This document shows, piece after piece, positions 55,684 to 64,000 of a stretch of DNA of 64,000 nt. Source of the stretch: Ichthyophis bannanicus (lineage: Eukaryota; Chordata; Amphibia; Gymnophiona; Ichthyophiidae); contig CM066045.1 of NCBI GenBank assembly GCA_033557465.1, forward strand, positions 129,725,596-129,789,595, given 5' to 3'. Under the pieces are notes generated by a model that was given only the letters and a program-made list of their open reading frames with translations, did not search any database and was not told the DNA's origin. The number at the start of each line of letters is the position of its first letter. Positions within the stretch are counted from its first letter, which is position 1. Both the position numbers and the translations under genes were made by a program.

Positions 55684-56392
55684 CAAATAGAATGCTAGGT
55701 ATCATAAGGAAAGGAATGGAAAATAAAACAAAAGATATTATAATGCCTCTATATCGTTCCGTGGTGAGACCGCACCTTGAATATTGTGTGCAATTCTGGT
55801 CGCCGTATCTTAAAAAGGATATAGCGTTATTAGAAAAGGTTCAGAGAAGAGCCACCAAAATGGTAAAGGGGATGGAAGGATACTCCTATGAAGAAAGGCT
55901 AAAAAGGTTAGGGCTCTTTAACCAGGAAAAGAGACGGCTGAGGGGAGATATGATAGAAGTCTATAAATTAATGAATGGAGTGGAACGGGTAAACGTAGAT
56001 AGATTGTTTACGTTATCAGAATATAGAAAAACTAGGGGACATGCAATGAAGCTACAGGGTAAACTATTTAAGACTAATTAAAGGAAATATTTTTTCACTC
56101 AACGTGTAATTAAACTCTGGAATTTGTTACCAGTGGGTGTAGTAAACTAAAGGCTGTTAGTGTAGCTTGGTTTAAAAAACATTTGGACAAGTTCCTGGAG
56201 GAAAGGTCCATAAACCATTATTAAGAAGGGACCCAGGATATCAATGCTTGACCCAGTACAAGCATTGTGGAACCTGTGTCTTTTGGGGAAACTGCTAGGT
56301 ACGTATGACCTAGATTGGCCACTGTTGGAAACAGGATACTGGGCTTGATGGACCTTGGTCTGACCTAGTATGGCATATCTTATGTTCTTATA
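55684..56392 (+). mobile_element. CR1 LINE 3' fragment inserted in the L2-like LINE
   Basis: The plus frame from 55692 reads LGIIRKGMENKTKDIIMPLY, RPHLEYCVQFWSPYLKKDI, VQRRATKMVKGM, RGDMIEVYKLMNG and RKTRGHAMKLQGK, 129 codons of the CR1 C terminus, stopping at 56081. The next text continues the family in broken form. The 3' end GGGCTTGATGGACCTTGG... and TATGTTCTTATA is the CR1 tail. Its insertion splits the family B LINE. Confidence 0.88.
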
Positions 56393-57240
56393 TATCTAGG
56401 GGGAATGGTAAGGAAACACAGGAGAAATGAGGTGAATGAAGATCCAAAAGTGGCAGCGAAGAGGTGAGTTTTCAGCCTGGTTTTGAAAAGGGTCAGAGAA
56501 GGCGCCTGACGTACAGACTCTGGTAGTTTGTTCCAGGCACAAGGAGCAGCAGGTGAAAGGAGTGAAGTCTGGAGTTAGCAATAGAAGAGAAGGGCACAGA
56601 TAGAAGCAATTTCCCAGAAGAACAAAGTTCCTGAGGAAGGGTGTAGGGAGAGATAAGAGAGGAAAGGTAGTGAAAAGCTGCAGTGTGGATGCACTTATAG
56701 GTCATCAGGAGAAGTTTGAACTGGATGCGGAAATAGATAGGGAGCCATTGAAGTGACCTGAGAAGAGGGGTAATATGAGCATGACGAGGCTGGTGGAAGA
56801 TTAGCTGTACAGCCTCGTCATGCTCATATTACCTGTGTTGAACAGATTGAAGGGGAAAGAGATGATTCAGAGAGAGACCAGCAAGGAATAGAATACAATA
56901 GTCTAGACGGGAGGTGACTAAGGAGTGGATAAGTGTCTTAGTAGTGTGTTCAGAAAGGAATGGGCGAATTTTGTTGATGTTGTAGAGAAAAAATGGCAGG
57001 TTTTAGCTATCAGTTTGATATGTGTGGAGAAGGAGACAGAGGAGTCAAAGACGACCCCAATGTTGTGAGCTGAGGAGACAGGTAGGAGTAGAGAGTTTAT
57101 CACAGAGACTGAGAAAGGAGGAAGGGGAAAGGAGGGTTTAGAAGCTCAGTTCAATTGGTCATGTTCAATTTCAAGTGGCGGTGAGACATCCAAGCAGCAG
57201 TGTCAGAAAGGCAGGCAGAGATCCTGGCCTGGATTGCCAG
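56393..57240 (-). pseudogene. L2-like LINE family B, coding end
   Basis: Continuation of the element begun at 55537. Minus-strand text such as TFKCIHTAAFHYLSSLISPYT, QELCSSGKLLLSVPFSSIANSRL and (57103-56918) NIGVVFDSSVSFSTHIKLIAKT is the C-terminal half of L2-like ORF2. It contains a templated inverted duplication at 56770-56832. Frameshifted. Confidence 0.8.
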
Positions 57241-58700
57241 AAACATTTCAGGTGTAGAGAGGTTCCCGTTTCACCACATTGTCTCCAGCAGGCTGCCATC
57301 CCTGAGCCATACAGCTACCTTTTCTTCTCCAGGGTGAGATACCACATATAGAGCATTTTATAATTTTGTTGTAAAAGACTACTGGTTAGGACATCTAGGT
57401 GCAACCCTCTGTACACCCTCTCCCAGGATGCCAGGCTCCACTCTCGACCAAAGTCCCTTTCCCAGAGAATTTGATATCACTTCAATCTTCCTTTCAGGAC
57501 CTTTGTGGCAATATAGTGTGCTACCCGTGTGTAAGAAAAACATTCAGACTCTGAGAGTCCATATTCCTCTTTAAACTCTAAGAAGTCCAGTATGTGCCCC
57601 TCCTTCATGCACTGTCCCACCCATTGAAGCCCCTTCCTATGCCATCTTGTGGAAGACTCCCCTATCCATTCCTGGTTGGAATTCCCAGTTCCCTAACAGG
57701 GAGTGAATTTAGAATACCCTTGAGCCACTAGCCAAATCCCTCTCCACTTCCACAAGAGCTTGACGGTCAAGGCCACACATTGATTCTGGGCTCATACTCT
57801 ACCTTTCCCCCATTTGCCAGTATCCATAACCATCTTCCCAAGTTCCCCCTCCCCTCAATCTCTTCCTCCAGGAAAACCCATTCCCTTTCCCCTTTTATCT
57901 TCCATGCCAAATCAGATCGCAATCTGGCCACCTCAAAATAGCACACTAAGTGAGGTATTGTCAATCCCCCTGAGCTTTCCCCTTCCACAGGATGTGCCGG
58001 GCCACTTGGGAGTGTCAATTGGCCCCTATGAAGTGTGTAACTCACCATTGAAACATAGTCAAGAAGGGACCTGGCACCTGGATAGGCAACATAATGAACA
58101 AAGAGAACAGTAGGGGCAACACCAACATTTTCACAGCCACCATACGGCCCAGCCATCTCAGGCCACATCTGTGCCCCTCCTCCAAGCTACATTTAATTTT
58201 CTTCCACAAGGCGTTAGGTTCATCCCCAAGTACCAGCCCACTTGAATGGCAATTGCCTACTCAAGGCTTCCCTTCTTTCCCCTGCAAAGGAAATATTCAG
58301 GATCTCTGATTTCGTGGCATTTATTTTGAATCCTGCCAACAGCCCATATTCTCCCAGAAGTCGTTCCGGTAGAGACTTTTCAGGTTCAAGCACCATAAAT
58401 AACAGTTTATCGGCAAATAGGGAGATTTTATATTCCTTCTCCCCCACCCGCATGCCTCATATTGTAGTGACATCCCTAACCTTCTGGGCCAGTGGCTCCA
58501 TAGCTAGTACAAAGAGCAATGGAGATAGGGAGCATCCTTGCCGGGTGCCCCTGTATAATTCAGAAGCCTGGAAATAGCGACCATTAACTTTAATTCTCAC
58601 TAGAGACTCCTTATAAAGAATCTCCACCCACTGCAAAAATAATCCTCTGAAGCCCATTTTATGCAGAGTCTGTATAAAGAAGGGCCTTCTTGGCATTCAC
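57241..58700 (-). pseudogene. L1-like LINE, RT C-terminal part
   Basis: Minus strand: MGFRGLFLQWVEILYKESLV, then IKVNGRYFQASELYRGTRQG, CSLSPLLFVLAMEPLAQKVR, a TGA, then YKISLFADKLLFMVLEPEKS and GLLAGFKINATKSEILN. The order and phrasing (RGTRQGCSLSPLLF, ISLFAD..LF, GFKIN..KSE) are those of the L1/Tx1 group, unlike the CR1/L2 copies nearby. The catalytic FADD is FADK here. The TGA at 58454-58456 replaces an expected arginine codon. Further down (58168-57767) PHLVCYFEVARLRSDLAW fits the L1 C-terminal region. A dead fragment. Confidence 0.83.
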
Positions 58701-59500
58701 CGCTTCTGGGTAGTATTATTAAAGTTTCTTTCCTACATCCAAGTGTGTTTCTCATATCCAGTTATTGTGAGACCTTGGAAAAGGACTAGGTGCTTTTTGG
58801 TAACTGAAGGAAAATGGAATGTGTATTATTTCTTTAGTAACCTTTTCTTTCAGGATATTAGTTGTCTAAATCTTAGACATTTAGGATATGTCTGAATCTA
58901 CATAAATATATACGGGCTGCACGTTCTGGATTGAAAGCATCAGCAGGATACAGAAGTGGAATATATTAACTCCCCTTTCCCTACCCCCCCCCCCCACCCG
59001 CACAAGTTAATGTAATTAGATGACATTACTGCTAATAAAAGCAAGAATTTCCATTTAAATCTGGTTATCGCTATGGGTTGCTCAGCATATTGCATTAAAT
59101 TGTCAATTACCATGGGTCATCACAGCATTCATTGAGGACAAGGATGCCCAGACTTTTCAAGTGCATGGCCACATGCGACATTTCAAACCACCGAGAAGGC
59201 TGGCAACCCCCACCCGAGGTTTCACTGAACTGTGTTCTGGTGCTTTCAGTGATTTGAAAAATGGTGAAGGGAGGAGAAAGGGGGGCAGGGTTTCCAGTGT
59301 AGCTATCTGGTCAGAGGCTGAATATCGCCACTGACCAGATAGCTAATTGATTGTTTGGGCAAACCGGAAATTCGGTGGCCCCAGTATTAAATATCTGGGT
59401 TTAATTGAAAGCGGCAACAACTAGCCACTTTACTTGAACTGCCACTGCCAGTTAATATGCCTCCTTTAAATTTTATGCAACTCAGGATGCGTAACCGTTG
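58701..59500. other. Unassigned sequence with MITE-D-like piece
   Basis: 58980-58998 is a C homopolymer. 59297-59460 contains AGAGGCTGAATATCGCCACTGACCAG-type text related to the MITE-D pieces at 40.0 and 61.8 kb. No gene. Confidence 0.4.
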
Positions 59501-59504
59501 CTCC

Positions 59505-59733
59505 TTGATCAGAAGTGGTGTTACGTACATGATCAGACCAGTGAGCATCATAAATTAGCTTTACCACTGTATTTTGTACAAGCTGTAGACGCTTCCTAGA
59601 ATACTGAGCAAGACCAAGCAATAGGGATTTACAATAGTCTAAATGACTTAAGACTAGACAATGAATTAATATAACCTTAAAGAATTATTATCAACAATGG
59701 TTGTAAAGATCTAATCAATCTCAGTGTATAGAC
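59505..59733 (-). mobile_element. L2-like LINE fragment, left arm part 1
   Basis: The minus-strand text (ACCACTGTATTTTGTACAAG...) is a near-identical inverted copy of 62165-62400. It continues after the hAT element at 61643-61770. Confidence 0.8.
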
Positions 59734-60589
59734 CAGTGATGGCTAACCTTTTTGAGCCCGAGTGCCCAAACTGCCGCACAAAACCAAAGAATTTCCTCAA
59801 AGTGCCAGCACGTCAATTTGCATAAATATTTGCATAATGCTAATATACACTAACTTTTAGTAAACATGTCTCTTAATGAGTGTATGGATAAAGACAGACT
59901 AAAAGATTTCTACATTACTATAATCCAGTGCCAACCGCCAGGCACATTAGGAACTACTACAAACACTGCCCATTTAGAACCAATAGCAAACCCGCCGTAT
60001 CCTAACAGCACTACCAGGACTCACAAAGCACCACACCATACCTATCAAAAGGCAACACTGCAAATATTAAACCAATACATTTCAGACAATAACAATACAT
60101 GACCTACTGGGGAAAGAGAACAAGTGGCAATGTCAAAAAGGAATTACATAAACAGAATACCTCAGCTCAGTTACACAGTTGCAATTGCTCCAGCCACTTT
60201 CTTCTGGTTTCTTCATGTTTTCTGCTAACTCTCCATCATCTGCTGTCCATTTGTCCTTTCTTCTCTCTTCTAGTTTTTTTTCCATTCTCTCTCTCTACAT
60301 CCGCTTTAACATACTAATCTTTCTCCTTTTGCTCTTTCCTCATTCCTATTTCATCCACTCAAATTTTACCCCTCCATCCTCAATCCCCACTTACTCTCCC
60401 AATACCCGGCCAATTGTAGATTTTTTATCCCTCCCACACAAAATATTTTTTCCCTCTCCATTTTACTCTCCCAGCCCCATCCCATTCTAATCCTCCCCCA
60501 ACATCAGCTCCTTTCTAGTTCCAGCCTCACCCAGCATCCATTCCCTTCTAGTCCCTGCATCAGCCCATTTCCAGTCCTAGCCCCCCATC

Positions 60590-61185
60590 AGCCCATTTCC
60601 AGTCCTAGCAACCCCCCAACCCAATACCAGTCCTAGCCCCCCCCCATCAACCCACTTCCAGTCCTAAACCCCCATCACCCCATTTTCAGTTTAAGCCCCC
60701 CCTATAACCCATTACCAGTCCTAACCCCCATCACCCCATTTCCAGACAGCCCCCATCAGCCCACAGCCCATTAGCAGTCCTACCCCCCCCGCCCGCCCGC
60801 CCGCCCCCCCCTCCCTGCCCATTAGCAGTCCTAACCCCCCCCCTGCCCATTAGCAGTCCTAACCCCCCCTAGCCCATTAGCAGTCCAAACCCCCCCTGCC
60901 CATTAGCAGTCCTAACCCCCCCCCTAGCCCATTAGCAGTCCTAACCCTCCCCCTGCCCATTAGCAGTCCTAACCCCCCTCCCTGCCCATTAGCAGTCCTA
61001 ACCCCCCCTAGCCCATTAGCAGTCCTAACCCCCCCTGCCCATTAGCAGTCCTAACCCCCCCTAGCCCATTAGCAGTCCTAACCCCCCCTGCCCATTAGCA
61101 GTCATAACCCCCCCCCTCCCTGCCCTTTTGATGTCATAACCCCCCCCCCTAGCCCATTCGAAGTCCTAACCCCCCCCCCCTCGCA
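60590..61185. repeat. Minisatellite, unit about 25-30 bp
   Basis: A dozen or more copies of GCCCATTAGCAGTCCTAACC followed by a variable C run. Many neighbours alternate between a TAGCCC and a TGCCC start, suggesting a two-unit higher-order period. The left part (60540-60780) is less regular, with CCATTTCCAGTCC units. Confidence 0.9.
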
Positions 61186-61193
61186 AATTTTTA

Positions 61194-61556
61194 CAAAAAA
61201 AAAGCAGGCTCTGGCTGCTGCCGCGGCAGATTGCAATGTCCCGCGGGGCCCCCTCCGCCCGCTAAGCCCCTCTGCAAGGGCTTTCAGATTCGCGAGGGAG
61301 AGCATCTCCCTCGCGTCTCTGTTAAGCCCGCAGGGGCTAATGGGAAATTTCCCATCAGTCCCTCGCGTCTAAAGGGGCTGATGGGAAATTTCCCATTAGC
61401 CCCTGCGGGCTTAACAGAGACGCGAGGGAGACGCTCTCCCTCGCGAATCTGAAAGCTCTTGCAGAGGGGCTTAGCGGGCGGAGGGGGCCCCGCGGGACGC
61501 TGCATTCTGCCCTTGCCGCGTCCGCGGCAGCAGTCAGAGCCAGCTTTTTCTTTTTT
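61194..61556. repeat. GC-rich palindrome, arms about 170 bp
   Basis: The centre is near 61368. CTGATGGGAAATTTCCCATT blocks mirror each other and arms run out through GGGGCCCCCTCCGCCCGCTA to CAGGCTCTGGCTGCTGCCGC. The right arm has roughly 12 extra bases near 61520. Because of the symmetry, both strands encode almost the same 73-residue open frame; neither looks like a protein gene. Confidence 0.88.
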
Positions 61557-61642
61557 TGCGGACCTTCCCGCGTGCCAGCTGCAAGGCCTTCGCGTGCCAC
61601 AGCTGGCACGCGTGCCATAGGTTCGCCATCGCTGGTATAGAC

Positions 61643-61770
61643 CGACCTTCTAATTATGGGAGAAATATGAGAATGGATGGACAAATCCTTATCAAAGGTA
61701 ACCCCCAAGAGAATTGATGGAATCTCTTATGGAAACTAAAAAGTACCAGCCATCATAGGTAGGCAATCAT
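61643..61770 (-). mobile_element. L2-like LINE fragment, left arm part 2
   Basis: The minus frame 61708-61643 reads MGVTFDKDLSIHSHIS, the L2-type GVTFD block. It is the continuation of 59505-59733 across the hAT insertion and pairs with 62090-62165 on the plus strand. Confidence 0.8.
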
Positions 61771-62040
61771 ATGGAGCCTGATACTCAGTGCCAGCAGTTA
61801 GCTCTCCTACAGCAATTAGCTGCGGTACTGAATATCCAGGTCGGCCGCAGAAGCTAACCAGGCAGTGACAAAATTGAGTTGCTGCCCAATTAGCTTCTGT
61901 AGTGAAAGTAAGGCCAGTCTTTATTGCGCCTTACTTTCAACACATAGCCATAACCAGGCAGCAGCTCAATATCGCTACTGTCTGGTTATGACTAGGAGCC
62001 AAACCCAGAATGCCCTCGGCACACCCTCATGCTAACCAGT
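61771..62040. mobile_element. MITE-D-like spacer
   Basis: Words such as GCGGTACTGAATATCCAGGT, AGCTAACCAGGCAGTGAC and CTCAATATCGCTACTG match the MITE-D pieces at 40.0, 44.5 and 59.3 kb. A ~45-base direct repeat (CCAGCCATCATAGGTAGRYA) flanks it at about 61728 and 62057. Confidence 0.5.
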
Positions 62041-62059
62041 TATGGAAAGAAAAAGCCAG

Positions 62060-62400
62060 CCATCATAGGTAGATAATCATATGGGGGAGAATTCCATTAA
62101 GTCTCTTGGGGGTTACCTTTGATAAGGATTTGTCCATCCATTCTCATATTTGTTCCATAGTTAGAAAGTCTTTCTACACACTGAGATTGATTAGATCTTT
62201 ACAACCATTGCTTGATAATAATTCTCTAAGATTATATTAATTCATTGTCAATTCTTAAGTCATTTAGACTATTGTAAATCCCTATTGATTGGTCTTGCTC
62301 AGTATTCTATGAAGCATCTACAGCTTATACAAAATATAGTGGTAAAGCTAATATATGACGCTCACCGGTCTGATCATGTACATAACACCACTGTATGTAA
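62060..62400 (+). mobile_element. L2-like LINE fragment, right arm
   Basis: The plus text encodes GVTFDKDLSIHSHI, a TLRLIRSLQPLL-like block and a broken LDYC-like region. It is the inverted counterpart of 59505-59733 plus 61643-61770, with only scattered differences. Confidence 0.8.
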
Positions 62401-63088
62401 CCGTGTTAGTGCTGCTGAATATCCCGCTTAGTGGCATTTAAATGGCTTGAAGATCTGCAAACCATGTAAATGCCTTTGAATATCAGGCCCATGAAGAATA
62501 ATCATTTGTGAAACATATAGCAGAAGACTTAGAAATGTTAAAAACCTTTTTATGAGACCTGCGATGCTTCCGCTTGGGCCCAAGAGCTTACAAGCAGGAA
62601 ACAGCCTTATGTTGTCCACTTTTGAATAAAGCTTCCCTTGTTGTCACCAGAGGTATGCTGGGACTTGTAGTTAGTTTATTCTTTAAGGACAAATTGTAGT
62701 TGTGAGTCGGTGGTTCAAGGCAGCAAGAAAATTTATTTTGTGGGGATTTCCAGGGCATTTAAGCTCAATACACAAACAAGGCAAAAAGGATGCTTCTCCA
62801 AATAAAGGATAAATCAGGTAACAGAGAGTGACGTAACAAAAACCACTTTTCACTGTTCAGCTGTTCTTATTCCCAGAAGCTTACACCGAGGACTGCCTCG
62901 TGTGGTTATTCAACAGAAATACAGATAAACTTGCAACAGCTCTGATTTTCTTTTCTCAAAGCAAACTTCTTCTAAGCACTGCTTCTAGCTTCAGAAGGCA
63001 ATTAAGCTTAGTAAAACACAGTATTAGCTTTCCTTAATTCTAAGCAGATACTGCACTTATTCTCTATATTGTTTCACAGTCTCTCAGG
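62401..63088 (-). other. Possible 3' untranslated region of the unidentified minus-strand unit
   Basis: On the minus strand AATAAA occurs twice (near 62738 and 62683) downstream of the reading frame that ends at 63089. Also contains ACTACAAGTCCCAGCAT, a phrase I associate with amphibian repeats. No gene of its own. Confidence 0.3.
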
Positions 63089-63985
63089 TCAGTTCAATAA
63101 TGCAGACTCTTCTTTTAAACACAATGAGCAATCCATTGGTAGAGGTTCACACTCTGAGCTTGGCAAACAGGAATCTATTTGCATTCCTTCTATGGCATCA
63201 GGATATATGGTATCTCTATCAAAGTTACAAACTCGCCCAGACTTTCTCTCCTTTAGAAATTCCTGGAACTGATTCCACAGCAATTCAGCTTGTAAAGGCA
63301 CAGTTGTATTAGGGGAGTGAACTTTTCCCTCAGCAAACAACTCTCTCAGTGCTTCTAGCTTTGAAGACTCAGCTGTTCTGCTTTTATCAGGGCTATGACT
63401 TTTCCCATACGGAAAACTTTCCACCCACCTCTTAGCAGTAGACGGTGAGGGCTCTGCTTCTTGGACCTTAGCAATAGCAAACTGTTTCTCTGTTGATTTC
63501 TCAGCTCTGAAACTGCTGGCTTTACCTTGGGAATGGTTCCTCAGACAAGTGCTGATTTCTTTCTTCCTGGGATCCTCCAGGCTCTGAAATTCAGCCTCCT
63601 TATGTCCTTCTCCAGTCCCTTTTGGGTAGCTGCTTTCCTGGGAGTTTTCTTCTTTCTTTCTCCTCCAGCTATGCTCAGCCTTGCTCTCTCTGTTGTCCTT
63701 TGCCTTCCTCCTTCCCTTCTCTTTCTGCTCTGCTCATGGTTTTAAGAACCGTTGGCTGCTAGGCACTCCCTGTTCTCTACACCTGTGTGACCAATCATCA
63801 GGCAAGCTTGTCTCCACCCCTGAGATAGGGCGTGGCCTGACCTTAGCAAGGAGCTGGTTTTTTTCCTGATCTGGCTTGCAAGTCTTATGCACAAGTGAAC
63901 TGTCATTCATTTCAAAGGGGAAACTAGGATTTTCTTTCACTTCCATGTCTTCCTGGGAGCTTTCATCACTACAGACCTCATCCGA
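63089..63985 (-). CDS. Unidentified hydrophilic reading frame, one internal TGA
   Basis: The minus-strand frame is open from 63985 to 63737, has a TGA at 63736-63734, then stays open for 214 codons to the stop at 63089. Composition is Glu/Lys/Ser-rich with single Cys and Trp residues (SDEVCSDESSQED, LLWNQFQEFLKERKSGRVC, CSLCLKEESALLN), not a simple repeat. No ATG lies near the start of the second part except internal ones (63424). I recognise no domain. It could be a retroelement gag-like ORF, a repeat interior or, less likely, a host exon. The window edge cuts the 5' side. Confidence 0.3.
63735..63850 (-). promoter_or_regulatory. Promoter-like cluster (CACCC/GGCGTGGCC, CCAAT, TTAAAA)
   Basis: On the minus strand, in order: a GGCCACGCCC box (63826-63835), GGGGTGGAG, GATTGGTCAC (an inverted CCAAT box, about 63790) and TTCTTAAAACC (about 63740). 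The spacing is promoter-like and it points into the long frame to its left. It overlaps coding-like text, so an LTR or chance are alternatives. Confidence 0.25.
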
Positions 63986-64000
63986 TCAGAAAGTTTTATG

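Larger units (their letters stand above)
59734..61634. mobile_element. 1.9-kb hAT-type element carrying a minisatellite and a palindrome
   Basis: The ends CAGTGATGGCTAACC and GGTTCGCCATCGCTG are inverted, and the 8-bp duplication GTATAGAC is perfect at 59726-59733 and 61635-61642. The interior contains a pyrimidine-rich part, a CATTAGCAGTCCTAACC minisatellite (about 60590-61185) and a GC-rich palindrome (about 61194-61556). No transposase is visible, so it depends on a partner element. Confidence 0.9.

Noticed and set aside
60590..61185. CRISPR-like regular array
   Set aside because: Units are contiguous with variable C runs, not repeats with unique spacers, and the context is a eukaryotic hAT element.
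61231..61505. Two small proteins on opposite strands
   Set aside because: Their near-identity is forced by the palindrome; no start context or protein-like composition supports either.

Overview
The window is vertebrate nuclear DNA with no bacterial-style genes and no host exon that I can defend. Every recognisable reading frame belongs to a transposable element. The repeat mix is CR1 elements ending in TATGTTCTTAT, several L2-like LINEs, an RTE/BovB-type LINE, tRNA-headed SINEs and many short hAT elements with 8-bp target duplications. That mix suggests a caecilian or other amphibian, or less likely a non-avian reptile; the assignment is inference.

Layout. 1-9.9 kb: a doubtful DIRS-like fragment, an N-terminal Tc1 transposase piece (1.4 kb), short hAT elements, and 3' ends of L2-like LINEs (5.7 and 8.7-9.5 kb). 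9.9-16.1 kb: a four-level nest. A CR1 on the minus strand holds an almost intact RTE LINE, which holds an L2-like LINE, which holds a mariner-type MITE. 16-33.8 kb: LINE tails, MITEs, an RTE-tailed SINE (19.97 kb), nested CR1 ends (24.8-25.7 kb), simple pyrimidine-rich tracts and old unclassified sequence. 33.9-34.7 kb: a palindrome with two 354-bp arms that appear perfectly matched, a 20-base loop and a 14-bp target duplication. 34.8-40 kb: an L2-like fragment and worn MITEs. 41.5-44.35 kb: a 2.84-kb DNA transposon with terminal inverted repeats and a TAA duplication. It carries one 575-codon protein of a type I know only as an uncharacterised, widely scattered family. 47-52.4 kb: a possible Penelope-like region, a second SINE with an L2 tail, a purine tract and CR1 fragments. 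52.4-54.5 kb: pyrimidine-rich minisatellite-like DNA and a long imperfect palindrome. 54.5-58.7 kb: CR1, L2-like and L1-like fragments with nested insertions. 59.5-62.4 kb: two opposed L2-like fragments, one split by a 1.9-kb hAT element that carries a minisatellite and a GC-rich palindrome. 62.6-64 kb: an unidentified minus-strand reading frame with promoter-like and polyadenylation-like signals.

How the parts interact. The two SINEs share a tRNA-like head. One ends like the RTE LINE at 10.7-13.8 kb and the other like the L2-like LINE at 13.8-15.4 kb, so both likely LINE partners lie in this window. Nesting and target duplications give a relative order of insertions. Several inverted repeats of different ages suggest repeated fold-back or template-switch events.
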